DNA of 64,000 bases from Thiohalomonas denitrificans (GCA_020725115.1 DYFR01000002.1:107871-171870), one strand, 5' to 3'. Counted from the stretch's first letter, positions 55,839 through 64,000 are shown. A program made the numbers and translations. Notes: generated by a model not told the origin, from the sequence alone.

Positions 55839-56910
55839 GTCGCCCGCCCGGCGGATTGTCATAATTGTCACGCCACCACGAGCGCGGATCGTCACGCAGC
55901 TGCCGGCTCGGCTCCGGAAGTTTTACCTCCTTGCCGACCAACACCTCCTTGCTTGCCGGATCCGTACCGCCATGGAAGATGGTAGGAATATAGAACTCGC
56001 GGTATTTTTGCACGATGCCAACGATGTTCAGATTGGTCAGTGCCGCCACACGGGCATCGGCAAAGCCCAGCTCGCGGAACGGAATGTAACTCTCCTTCTC
56101 GTCGACATGGCAGCGGGTACAGAACCGCCCCACCGGATTGACGGTAGCGTGGAACATCTTCTTGATGGCCCCCTGCTGCTGCGGAGTAAGTTCGCCGCGT
56201 ACGGCAAGGAAATTGCGCGCGTCCTCGCTCTGCTCGGTTATCTCCAGCAGTTTTTCCGTACCGTTGGGCAGCATCTGGTAGGGGACGATCTTGGAGAAAT
56301 AATCATCCGTCAGTGCCAGACTGCCGGTGGCCGGATTCACCTCCAGACCAAAAGGCTTGCCCTTGACCTCAATGCCGGAGTAGTTGAGCCAGCGCAGGCG
56401 AATATCCTTTTCCGGTACCTTGGCATCATCGGCATGACAGGTCATGCAACCGGCAAACTGGGTGTGCATGTTGAGCAGGGTGCGCACCATCGGCTTGGCG
56501 GAATGCGGATATTCGCCGTGACAGGAGTAGCAGATGGGCTGCACGCCGCTGCTGTATGCATTAGTGGCCGGCAGGTTATGGAAATGGCGGACACGCTCCG
56601 CCAGATGCTCCTTGTCAAGACTTGCGAACAGAACATTCTCCTGCGGCTTGGCCATCAGTCTGTGGCCGAACATCTTGTACAGCGAAGCGCCGGCAAGAAG
56701 CAGGATGATGGACCACAGCATCATTGACACCATCCACGACCACATTGGATGACTGGTACGCCTGCCGGCAATACTGGTGAGGTCATCGGTGGCAGGCGCG
56801 GGGATACGGGCCTTGTGGTCAACGATGATCAAAATGGCAATGGTGAAGAAGATGAACATCAACACCGCCAGCGCGATGAAAATACTGTCTAGTTGTACGA
56901 TGGTATGCAT
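55834..56910 (-). CDS. Membrane-anchored triheme cytochrome c
   Basis: A 358-residue protein with two N-terminal helices (about residues 8-30 and 57-78) and a periplasmic domain holding three hemes: CYSCH (127-131), CMTCH (155-159) and CTRCH (264-268). It is encoded beside a 37-residue membrane peptide and a four-helix cytochrome b, so it is likely the electron-transfer arm of a quinone-linked complex analogous in outline to cytochrome b/c oxidoreductases, but without a Rieske protein. The ATG at 56910 fits a standard helix start. It ends within the composite repeat. Confidence 0.85.
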   Translation of the reverse strand: MHTIVQLDSIFIALAVLMFIFFTIAILIIVDHKARIPAPATDDLTSIAGRRTSHPMWSWMVSMMLWSIILLLAGASLYKMFGHRLMAKPQENVLFASLDKEHLAERVRHFHNLPATNAYSSGVQPICYSCHGEYPHSAKPMVRTLLNMHTQFAGCMTCHADDAKVPEKDIRLRWLNYSGIEVKGKPFGLEVNPATGSLALTDDYFSKIVPYQMLPNGTEKLLEITEQSEDARNFLAVRGELTPQQQGAIKKMFHATVNPVGRFCTRCHVDEKESYIPFRELGFADARVAALTNLNIVGIVQKYREFYIPTIFHGGTDPASKEVLVGKEVKLPEPSRQLRDDPRSWWRDNYDNPPGGRR

Positions 56911-56926
56911 GGCAGTCGCCCCAATC

Positions 56927-57040
56927 CTATTCAGTGAGCATGAGCCAGATAACGAAGATGCCGAACACCGTCCAGGCGAGGATGATCGCCAGCGTGGTGT
57001 AGGCAAACACCTTTTGCAGCGGGGTCAATGGCGTAATCAC
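56927..57040 (-). CDS. 37-residue single-helix membrane peptide
   Basis: A GTG at 57040 overlaps the TGA stop of the cytochrome b gene (GTGA) and opens a frame of 37 residues. It begins with the polar ITPLTPLQKVFAYTT and continues with the helix LAIILAWTVFGIFVIWLM. The tight coupling to the genes on both sides (four-base overlap before, 16 bases after) suggests a real small subunit, as in other membrane-bound respiratory complexes. A conventional gene finder could miss it. Confidence 0.65.
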   Translation of the reverse strand: MITPLTPLQKVFAYTTLAIILAWTVFGIFVIWLMLTE

Positions 57041-57999
57041 GACACCGTGCTCCGCACCATATCCATTTGCAGCAGCGCGCCGGCATCTTCCTCCACGGGC
57101 TGCGCCAGGCCGCGTTCCTGCAGCATCTCCCGCAGCAGGCGCCGTTCTTCCGGCAGCTCCACCAGGCAGCGCAGATACTCCAGGAAGTGCTCTTCCATCT
57201 GGTGTTCGCGGGTGATAAATCCCGTCAGATAGGTCCATTGCATGGGGAAACGCCCCGGCGCCAGATGAACGTTGTACCAATGCCAGAAGGCGATGGTGAG
57301 CAGGGCCAGCAGTGCCTCGTGCGGATGGGACAGACGCATGATTTCCTGAAAATGCGACGCCACCGTGCTGGGCAGGATACTGGCCCATACATCGGGGAAC
57401 AGGAAGCTGGAGCCGGAGACCACCATCACTGTGTTGCCGAATGCCGCGGCAAAATAGTGGATCTTCTGCTTGTACATGAACTTGTCCATTTCCGGCCGTT
57501 GCACGCGCTTGCCGGCGAAATACAGCATATCCTCCTTGAAGTCGCGGGCATCCTTCCACAGCGGAATGATGGTACGTCGAATATCGAAGCGCCGCGCCCC
57601 GATGCGCTGGATCGTACCGAACAACAGGGTTCCGATGTGATACACCATGGAGAAGATCATCACCACCGCCAGCGTACGGTGGATTACGCGCGTCACCTCC
57701 ACCCCGCCCAGCATGTTGTTGAACGGTTCTGCCCAGAATGCGTCGTTGTAATAAATGGGCAGGCCGGTGAAGGCCAGCAGCAGGAAGGTGGTAAAGGTCA
57801 GCAGATGCTGAATGCGGATATGAATATTGTAACGCGGCAAATCACCAATCGGATTGGACACCACATTCTTGTACAGCCGCTTGCGGTCATCCGGCATCAT
57901 GGCAATCAGCTCATCCAGCTCCTTGATCTCCTCCCAGGAGAGTTCACGCTGCCGGATACTGGTTTCCAGGACGGCCTTGGCTTCAGTGGAAAGTTTCAT
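57037..57999 (-). CDS. Cytochrome b subunit, four-helix type
   Basis: A 320-residue membrane protein. It has an N-terminal cytoplasmic segment with MPDDRKRLYKNVVSNPIGDL and four helices at about residues 62-82, 106-128, 181-200 and 222-246. Histidines that could bind two b hemes are at 60, 65, 107, 121, 181, 227, 240 and 245. It resembles the b subunits of formate dehydrogenase, hydrogenase and CbcL/CbcM-type proteins, which exchange electrons with quinones. It would be the quinone-facing entry or exit point of the cluster. Confidence 0.85.
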   Translation of the reverse strand: MKLSTEAKAVLETSIRQRELSWEEIKELDELIAMMPDDRKRLYKNVVSNPIGDLPRYNIHIRIQHLLTFTTFLLLAFTGLPIYYNDAFWAEPFNNMLGGVEVTRVIHRTLAVVMIFSMVYHIGTLLFGTIQRIGARRFDIRRTIIPLWKDARDFKEDMLYFAGKRVQRPEMDKFMYKQKIHYFAAAFGNTVMVVSGSSFLFPDVWASILPSTVASHFQEIMRLSHPHEALLALLTIAFWHWYNVHLAPGRFPMQWTYLTGFITREHQMEEHFLEYLRCLVELPEERRLLREMLQERGLAQPVEEDAGALLQMDMVRSTVS

Positions 58000-58034
58000 G
58001 TCAGTCCTCGTGCGAATTCGTCAGTATGCTGCAA

Positions 58035-59165
58035 TCAGTTATCCAGGCCATTACGGCGCCGGCGCCAGGAACTGCCACGAACAAAGCGCCAGCTCACGCC
58101 ATCGCGCAGACGCCCGACTGTCTCCACGAACGCCATGCCAACAAGACCAATCATCACCGCGTCACCGACGATGGTATAGATCAGCTCGGCATAGTAGTTG
58201 AACGGATTGATGGCCTTGGCGCTGGTTGGATGCGGATCGATGGCCGCGTAGTTGGCATCCGCCACCTTGTGACAACGCTGACAGGTCTCGACCCTGTTGT
58301 TGGCATGTACGGGCGAGACCGGATCACGTGACGGTCGCAACTCATGCACACTCATGTAGTAGTTTTCAGAAGCCGCATGACAATCAAGGCAGTTGGCCAC
58401 ATCGGATGTACCATACTTGGTCATCTTGCCGTGAAAACTGAGCTGATAGGACTCACCGGCAATGGGGAATTTATGACCCAGCTCCCTGCCCTCTTCCTTG
58501 GCCAGTTGCACACGCCGCTCCACCAGCTCCTTGTCGTTGTGACAGGAGAGGCACATGGCGACAATTTCCTGTGACGAACGCTTCACCTCACGGATGCGGC
58601 GACTGGTGTGGTTGTACCATTTTTCGGAAAACTGCTGATCCTCATGACAGACCACGCAGCGCTCGATGATGTGCGGCGGCGGTGCCTCCTCGGCAGCGTT
58701 ATAGAGCGGATTGGTGTGGCAGGTGATGCAGTAGGGCTTGTCGCCATCCGGCCCCAGCTCGACCTTCTGCCGCCCATGCACACTCTCCTTGAAGGCATCA
58801 TTGATCGACTTGTGACTGAAGGGCTTGCCGGTCGAGGGGTTGGTCACCGAATGACACTCGCTGTCGCAGCGCACCCCCTGCACCAGGGGCTTGTGTGGCA
58901 GCTCCTTGATTTCGCTGTGGCAGTCACGGCAGGGTACGTTGCGGTGCACCGTGCGGGAAAAGACATCCGGCAGGATGTAATAGTTCTTCTGCACACCCTC
59001 CTCGGTGACACGACCCATCTTTGGATATTTGTGACACATCAGGCAGGCCTCATCGTCCTCGAAGGCCATGACCTGCGTACCCGACAGCAGGAGCAGCGTG
59101 ACGGCCAGCCACCAGCCCCAACGGACGGTGCACCGTTGCACTCCCTCCCGACTCCCCTTTTTCAT
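58035..59165 (-). CDS. Octaheme cytochrome c with C-terminal membrane anchor (one CxxxCH site)
   Basis: A 376-residue protein with an N-terminal signal or helix (WGWWLAVTLLLLSGTQ) and a C-terminal helix (YAELIYTIVGDAVMIGLVGM). Seven CxxCH motifs (CLMCH, CRDCH, CITCH, CVVCH, CLSCH, CLDCH, CQRCH) plus RCDSECH, a CxxxCH spacing, give eight potential hemes. The layout recalls NapC-like and cytochrome c7-type membrane cytochromes that pass electrons from the quinone pool to periplasmic partners. It lies directly upstream of the cytochrome b gene. Confidence 0.85.
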   Translation of the reverse strand: MKKGSREGVQRCTVRWGWWLAVTLLLLSGTQVMAFEDDEACLMCHKYPKMGRVTEEGVQKNYYILPDVFSRTVHRNVPCRDCHSEIKELPHKPLVQGVRCDSECHSVTNPSTGKPFSHKSINDAFKESVHGRQKVELGPDGDKPYCITCHTNPLYNAAEEAPPPHIIERCVVCHEDQQFSEKWYNHTSRRIREVKRSSQEIVAMCLSCHNDKELVERRVQLAKEEGRELGHKFPIAGESYQLSFHGKMTKYGTSDVANCLDCHAASENYYMSVHELRPSRDPVSPVHANNRVETCQRCHKVADANYAAIDPHPTSAKAINPFNYYAELIYTIVGDAVMIGLVGMAFVETVGRLRDGVSWRFVRGSSWRRRRNGLDN

Positions 59166-59233
59166 TGTTGTCCACCCCATCTGTTGTTTACTCCTTCGCA
59201 AACCGGCCAGCTCGCCCCATCATGCCGTTGGCA

Positions 59234-60238
59234 TCATTTGTTGTGACAGGTCACGCAGATCTCCTGCACACCGCGGCGCAAGCGGCGTATGCCGTCTGCC
59301 CCCACATCGGCCCGCGCCTGAAACTGCACTCCGCGTTCATGCGGGTTATGGCAGGTGGCACAGGTAACCTTGCCGCTGATCGGATCCAGCGGCAGTATTT
59401 CTTTGCCTTCCAGTTCAATCCTGGCAATCCGTTCCACCACTTCCGGCGAAGGTACCACCAGATGATTCGGACCCTTGCCGCCCGACTGTTGTGCGTAACG
59501 TGCCCAGCCTCCACCCGGGTGCATGCGCCAGGGATGGCACCCGGTACACAGTTGCGACAATTCCGCCACCACATTGAACTGCACATCGGTCACCCCACGC
59601 GCCGTCTTGCGATCAGGCATGGCGCTGTGACAGACAAAGCAACGCGAACCATCCAGCACCCCCTCATCCGAAATCTGGTCATGCGGATTGAACCGCTCGT
59701 ATTGCTGCCGGTCATGGCAACGGAAACACAGTTCGGTGCGTACCGGGTAGGGTCCGCCACGGAAAAAGAACGGATTCAGCCCCCGCTCCCTGGCCCGCTC
59801 CTCCTTGCACTGCATCGGCAGATCATGGCAGGTGAGGCAGCTCACCACATTGCCGTGCCGCACCACCGCCTGATGAAAATCGTCCGGCATGCGCTCGACA
59901 AATTCCGGCGGCGGCGTCATGCCGACCGCATGGATATAGGCCGCCACACTGGCCGTTTCGTGGCAGCTGTTGCACAGCATATTGGCATCCGTCTGCCGCA
60001 ACTTCGCCTCCGCAGGATCGCCCGCATGGCAGGCGGTACAGCCGTCCTTGCGCCAGTGCGGGTTGGGCACCTCATCCGGCTGCAGTTCGCCGCTTTCCAG
60101 TTGCTGTAAAATCATCTCCGGATTCTGCAACAGGGACGCCTCGCGCGCCGCATCGGCTGCCACAGCCCACGGAACACCGCCGGCCGGCACGATGACACAG
60201 GCGGCGGCAAACAGGCCTATCCATCCACGCCCCATCAT
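59234..60238 (-). CDS. Octaheme periplasmic cytochrome c
   Basis: A 334-residue secreted protein (MMGRGWIGLFAAACVIVPAG at the start) with eight CxxCH motifs: CTACH, CNSCH, CLTCH, CFRCH, CFVCH, CTGCH, CATCH and CVTCH. It ends in CVTCHNK. The ATG overlaps the stop of the PQQ-propeller gene by four bases. The close spacing of hemes near both ends suits a soluble periplasmic shuttle between the membrane complex and the outer-membrane barrel. Confidence 0.9.
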   Translation of the reverse strand: MMGRGWIGLFAAACVIVPAGGVPWAVAADAAREASLLQNPEMILQQLESGELQPDEVPNPHWRKDGCTACHAGDPAEAKLRQTDANMLCNSCHETASVAAYIHAVGMTPPPEFVERMPDDFHQAVVRHGNVVSCLTCHDLPMQCKEERARERGLNPFFFRGGPYPVRTELCFRCHDRQQYERFNPHDQISDEGVLDGSRCFVCHSAMPDRKTARGVTDVQFNVVAELSQLCTGCHPWRMHPGGGWARYAQQSGGKGPNHLVVPSPEVVERIARIELEGKEILPLDPISGKVTCATCHNPHERGVQFQARADVGADGIRRLRRGVQEICVTCHNK

Positions 60239-61329
60239 TGCAACCGCAGCAGCTCACCGGTGAGCGTGGTGACGAAAACTCCCTGGGCCGACAATGCCGG
60301 CTGGGCATGCACCGCCCCGCTCACGAACACCCGCCCCATCACCTTGCCCTGTGCCAGATCCAGCGTCACCACCTCGCCCCCCACCGTACCCAGCAGCGCA
60401 TGCCCATGGCGCCCCACTACCGGGCCATGACGCAATTCGCTGCCCAAATCAATACGCCACTCCACCGCACCATCATCACGGTTCAGCGCCAGCACCTCGC
60501 CGTTGCGGCAGGCCACATGCACGCGCCCGCCGTGCAGCAGCACCGCCCCCTGCGGCCAGTCGGCAAGGGCGCTGCGCCACAACACGGCACCGTCGCTCTG
60601 CCGCAAGGCATACAGATGGCGATCGTAACTGCCGATATAGATGCGTCCGTCCGCGATCACCGGTGCGGCATACATCGCCGAACCCAGGCGTGTGCGCCAG
60701 CGCATCACGCCGGTGCGTGCCTCCACCGCATAGAACCAGGCATTCTTCACGCCGAAATACACCGTATCGTCGGCATAGGTCGCCGGGGCATACAGGCCGC
60801 CATATTTATAGTCCGGCGCCTCGAAGCGCCAGCGCAACTGACCGCTGTCGGCCGCCAGGGCATACAGGTAGTGGTCCGTCGCACCGACATAAACCGTATC
60901 CTTGTGCGCCAGCAGTGCCGCCACCACGCGCCCCCGTGTCCGATATTCCCAGCCGCGGCTACCCGTGCTCCGATCCAGCGCCCGCACCACGCCATCCTTG
61001 CCGGCGATGATCAGCCAGCGCCCGACCAGCACCGGCGTCGCCGACATCTCGCTGCTGTTTTCCACCTGCCACAGCAGCCTGCCATGCGCAGCGTGACGGG
61101 CCTGTACGCTGCGCCCGGCCACGGTATAGATCGCCTCCGCCGCCGTCACTGCGGAGGCAAAGACCGGCGCGCCCAACGGCTGTTGCCAGCTCAGTTGCGG
61201 TTGCTCCGCCACATTGACGACCACCTGCGCGCTGCGCTGCGCATCCCCGCCCAATTGTGACCAGGCGACCCCCGTCGCCGGCATGAAGAGCATCAGCAAC
61301 AAGCCCCAAAGTCGTCGCCGCATCCACAT
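60235..61329 (-). CDS. PQQ-type beta-propeller repeat protein
   Basis: A 364-residue protein with a signal peptide (MWMRRRLWGLLLMLFMPATG) and repeats of the PQQ/BamB type: GRLLWQVENSSEMSATPVLV, RVVAALLAHKDTVYVGATD, DDTVYFGVKNAWFYAVEA, GRIYIGSYDRHLYALRQSD and HALLGTVGGEVVTLDLAQG. No enzyme active-site residues of PQQ dehydrogenases are seen, so it is more likely a scaffold. It overlaps the barrel gene by one base (TGATG) and the octaheme gene by four. Confidence 0.86.
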   Translation of the reverse strand: MWMRRRLWGLLLMLFMPATGVAWSQLGGDAQRSAQVVVNVAEQPQLSWQQPLGAPVFASAVTAAEAIYTVAGRSVQARHAAHGRLLWQVENSSEMSATPVLVGRWLIIAGKDGVVRALDRSTGSRGWEYRTRGRVVAALLAHKDTVYVGATDHYLYALAADSGQLRWRFEAPDYKYGGLYAPATYADDTVYFGVKNAWFYAVEARTGVMRWRTRLGSAMYAAPVIADGRIYIGSYDRHLYALRQSDGAVLWRSALADWPQGAVLLHGGRVHVACRNGEVLALNRDDGAVEWRIDLGSELRHGPVVGRHGHALLGTVGGEVVTLDLAQGKVMGRVFVSGAVHAQPALSAQGVFVTTLTGELLRLQ

Positions 61330-63158
61330 CAGAATCGCGTTCCGAAACGACGCCGGCCATAGAACATGATCGTCTGCTCCTGCCGCTCGCTCAGCCCCTG
61401 TTCCGTTTCACGCAGCCTGTACTGCAAGCGAAATTGCCATAGCCCACGCGTATAACCGGCATCTCCCTCCACGGTCTTGCGCTGCAATTCATCCGCCGTG
61501 GAGTATCCCTCCCGCTCATGCCGCAACAACAGGTTGTACTGAATATTGCCCAGCCCATGCACCCCCCCTGTCAGGCGTGCCTGCAGGTGGCTGCGATCAG
61601 TTGCGCTGCTGCTGGTGCTGGAAAAACTGCCGCCGGGCTCGCCAAATTCGTCATAACTGATACCGGTTAGTGTGTTGCTGCCTTCATTACGGGTATGTCC
61701 CCCGCTCACATTGAGGCTGGTCATGGCCTGCAGGCGACGAGTCCACGACAGGGTAATGCGCTGGGTCTGTATCTGCCGCTTGCCTTGTGAGTCCTGCTCG
61801 CGAAAGTCACGCACCTCCGCCACGCCATTCACGGTGTCACGCGCACTGGGCAGACTGGTTACCGCATAACGGGCAGTGTGTTCCACGCTGTCACGGGGGC
61901 CATGGTAGATCGCCAGGCGGTAGTCGGCGCTGTCCTGCCACAGAGGATTGGCACTGCGTGCATAACCGAGGCTGAGCGTATTGCGTATTGTGGAGGAGTC
62001 AGCATCAGTCACAGTGTCATCGTAGCGCTGCTCCACCGCCAGCGTATAGCCGCCACGCAGCATGAAATCACCCAGCCGATTGTTGTACCGCACCCCACTC
62101 TCGGCACTATACTGCTGAATATTGGCAACTGTGGCAGATTGCATCTCGCTACGGCGCACATCAACACTGGCGTGTTGTTGCCAGCGACTGTTATAGCTGT
62201 AGTCCAGCCCCGCACGGCCACTGTAGGTGGTGCTCACATAGTCATTGATCTCGTTGCGGCTGCTACTCAATACATAGGAGTGGCGCAACTGTTCCGAAGC
62301 GTGAAGATTGAGACTGGCGGTGCCAGAGAAGAATCGGCTGTCCTGTACTTGGGCGCCATCCGCAATGGTCGCGCCGCTCCAGACATCATGCCGGTCGTAA
62401 TAGGTTGCATTGGCATTAAAAAAGGCTGTTGGACTTAATGTGGTTCTGTCGCTCAGGAACAAATGGTGCTGCCGTCGTGCCGTACCTCGTGTACTGTCGG
62501 TGGCATTGTTATAACGATAGCCATAATTCAGATCAGATGCGGCACCACCGGAACTGGTGAATCGTTTGGCGGCCTCCACAGCGGCATTCTCGATGGTTTC
62601 ATCGCGCTGTACGGCTCCCCCGGCGGCCAGGTTATCGATGCGGTCTGCCGACAAGCGTACCGCCCCAAGCAACTCGGAGCTGAACCCCCAATGACCACCG
62701 GCCGTTTGTGTTTCCAGCTCATAGGCAGGCGCGACATAATCAGCGATAGTGCTGCGCGAACGACTGGCATGCAGTGTCAACGGATTGGGACGGGCACCAA
62801 ACCAGGTGGTATTCACGTTGTAGCCCAGCATGCTGTAATCGCTGTCACCCTGACTGGAACGGGTTGCCTGTTCACGCAGATTGAGGCCGATATTGAAACG
62901 CAGAAAGCGCGGATCCCAGATATGGCCGCTGCCGGCCAGATCCAGTTCCTGGCGTACTTGCTGCCGGCTGTAGGAGGAACCACCACTTTCATACTCATAG
63001 TCCTCCATCCGCAGACCGATGGCCCCCGACAACGTGTAGCGTGAGGCCGTCTCGGCCAGCGGCATGGCCAGCAGACGCAACGGCGCCACGACAGCGGCCA
63101 AGCACAGCCATCGTCCCAGTTTCTTTGCACGTATGGTCTTCACCCCAAAACCCAGCAC
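61329..63158 (-). CDS. Outer-membrane beta-barrel, putative porin of the cytochrome conduit
   Basis: A 609-residue protein with an N-terminal signal (KLGRWLCLAAVVAPLRLLAM). Many alternating strands follow (for example DLNYGYRYNNATDS, FFNANATYYDRHDVWS and FRLQYRLRETEQG), and the chain ends in Phe (FYGRRRFGTRF), as outer-membrane barrels do. No plug domain is seen. Size and place among multiheme genes match the porin member of porin-cytochrome complexes such as MtrB/OmbB, but the sequence is not clearly one of those families. Confidence 0.82.
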   Translation of the reverse strand: MLGFGVKTIRAKKLGRWLCLAAVVAPLRLLAMPLAETASRYTLSGAIGLRMEDYEYESGGSSYSRQQVRQELDLAGSGHIWDPRFLRFNIGLNLREQATRSSQGDSDYSMLGYNVNTTWFGARPNPLTLHASRSRSTIADYVAPAYELETQTAGGHWGFSSELLGAVRLSADRIDNLAAGGAVQRDETIENAAVEAAKRFTSSGGAASDLNYGYRYNNATDSTRGTARRQHHLFLSDRTTLSPTAFFNANATYYDRHDVWSGATIADGAQVQDSRFFSGTASLNLHASEQLRHSYVLSSSRNEINDYVSTTYSGRAGLDYSYNSRWQQHASVDVRRSEMQSATVANIQQYSAESGVRYNNRLGDFMLRGGYTLAVEQRYDDTVTDADSSTIRNTLSLGYARSANPLWQDSADYRLAIYHGPRDSVEHTARYAVTSLPSARDTVNGVAEVRDFREQDSQGKRQIQTQRITLSWTRRLQAMTSLNVSGGHTRNEGSNTLTGISYDEFGEPGGSFSSTSSSATDRSHLQARLTGGVHGLGNIQYNLLLRHEREGYSTADELQRKTVEGDAGYTRGLWQFRLQYRLRETEQGLSERQEQTIMFYGRRRFGTRF

Positions 63159-63237
63159 CGCTCAGCCGAACGGCACTCTCTGCAATGACATCTCGAAATT
63201 CAGCGCCCCAGCAGCACTGCCCAGCTCATCTCGCCAC

Positions 63238-63266
63238 TCCCCTGGCGCACCAGGTGCGCCAGGGGA
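63238..63266 (-). terminator. Strong hairpin between tetraheme cytochrome and barrel genes
   Basis: tcccctggcgca (63238-63249) pairs with tgcgccagggga (63255-63266), leaving a very short loop. It lies 22 bases after the stop of the tetraheme gene on the minus strand. No T-run follows, so it may be a partial terminator or mRNA-stabilising hairpin that sets a higher level for the first gene. Confidence 0.55.
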
Positions 63267-63287
63267 TGCCGTCTGATGGTCTTGTTG

Positions 63288-63983
63288 TTACTTGTTGTGG
63301 CACTCAAGGCAGAGGGCGCTGCCATTCATGCTGGCCCGCAGGAATGCGCCCTTGCCGCCGCTGGTATCACTGGTATGGGGATCGTGGCAGGAAGCACACT
63401 GCACCTTGCCATTGAACAGGCGGGCATTCGTCAGTGTGCCAGGTGCATGCAGGCCACCATCTGCTGTCACCAGCGCCGCGTCATAGGTGAAGTTGATCGG
63501 GTGATCATTGGTGAGATGGCTGCCCAGATTGCTATTGCCTGCGGGCAACATTCCGGCATCGGTACCTTGCATGGTCGTGGTCGGATTGATGTTCGAGGCA
63601 TTGTTGAGTGAATTGATCGCCACGGTGCCGTCGTGGCACGACAGGCACAGGTTGGTCACCGCCGCCGTTTCAGCGGTCACTCCGCCGACTTCGGCAGCAT
63701 CCGTCGCATTGAAGGTTGGGCTGGTATATACCCCGTACGTTGCCACCGAAGACAAGGTATGGTTCCACAGCGGGATATTGTCGTTCTTGATGGCGTCATG
63801 CGGTGTATGACAGAAGATGCAAATTTCCGGGTTGTCTGTTGACTTGATGGTACCCGTACCCGATGACGACAGATTGTGTTTGGTATCGGCAATACCGGCA
63901 TGGGCCGGCCCTGCCAGTAAAAACAGCGCGGCGACCGTAGCGCCGACTAACCCTATGCGTTGAATAACATTATCTTTTTTCAT
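63288..63983 (-). CDS. Tetraheme c-type cytochrome (paralogue of the start of the 11-heme protein)
   Basis: A 231-residue secreted protein: signal peptide (cleavage near AHA), then four hemes (CIFCH, CLSCH, CASCH and CLECH). The segment IADTKHNLSSSGTGTIK to CHTPHDAIKNDNIPLWNHTL matches the first 70 residues of the 11-heme protein at 48729-50699. Strong GGAGGAG ribosome site just before the ATG. It may be an abundant carrier, given the hairpin after it. Its promoter lies outside the window. Confidence 0.9.
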   Translation of the reverse strand: MKKDNVIQRIGLVGATVAALFLLAGPAHAGIADTKHNLSSSGTGTIKSTDNPEICIFCHTPHDAIKNDNIPLWNHTLSSVATYGVYTSPTFNATDAAEVGGVTAETAAVTNLCLSCHDGTVAINSLNNASNINPTTTMQGTDAGMLPAGNSNLGSHLTNDHPINFTYDAALVTADGGLHAPGTLTNARLFNGKVQCASCHDPHTSDTSGGKGAFLRASMNGSALCLECHNK

Positions 63984-64000
63984 GGTAACTCCTCCGTATT

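Overview
The window looks like part of a chromosome of a GC-rich gammaproteobacterium, probably an uncultured Chromatiales-like, chemolithotrophic or electroactive lineage. This is inferred from gene families and gene order: comEC-exbB-exbD, lolC-lolD, dapC-dapD-arsC-like-dapE, tsaB, a DinG/YoaA-type helicase, ubiA, CysB-type regulators and DUF3579. No rRNA, tRNA or CRISPR array was recognised.

Layout. Positions 1-6.4 kb (mostly minus strand) hold exbD (cut by the window edge), exbB, comEC, a DUF2062 gene, lolD, lolC and a VOC protein. At 6.6-10.5 kb lies the lysine/diaminopimelate set dapC, dapD, an ArsC-like gene and dapE. Positions 10.7-25.7 kb carry housekeeping and hypothetical genes: an EF-hand-like protein, tsaB, an outer-membrane protein, a helicase, a phosphotransferase-kinase fusion, a GIDE-domain protein with lemA, a SprA-type protein, a flavin reductase, a REP-associated (RAYT) transposase among its repeats, hrpB and a host-attachment-family protein. 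At 25.8-33 kb are bioA-ubiA, a P-type ATPase, a TetR/DsrE pair sharing a palindromic operator, and small genes. At 33.2-41.1 kb lies a six-gene operon for an Ehr-type complex (energy-converting-hydrogenase related), assembled from complex I/hydrogenase-4 parts but apparently without the nickel-site cysteines. At 41.3-44.2 kb are two CysB-type LysR regulators and a DUF3579 gene.

The last 20 kb (44.2-64 kb, all minus strand) is one large multiheme cytochrome region. In transcription order it has a tetraheme cytochrome; an outer-membrane beta-barrel; a PQQ-type beta-propeller; two octaheme cytochromes; a cytochrome b with a 37-residue membrane peptide and a triheme membrane cytochrome; an NHL propeller with a 24-heme cytochrome; a second NHL propeller with an 11-heme cytochrome; ResB- and CcsA-like cytochrome c maturation proteins; a lipoprotein; an unrecognised periplasmic protein; and a monoheme cytochrome c. 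I count 58 CxxCH motifs plus one CxxxCH in seven proteins. The parts suggest an electron path between the quinone pool and the outside of the cell, with its own heme-attachment machinery. The direction and the natural donor or acceptor cannot be read from sequence.

Intergenic spaces are unusually rich in hairpin-forming repeats of about ten families. Several sit on stop codons of upstream genes, and four of the five junctions of the Ehr operon contain one.
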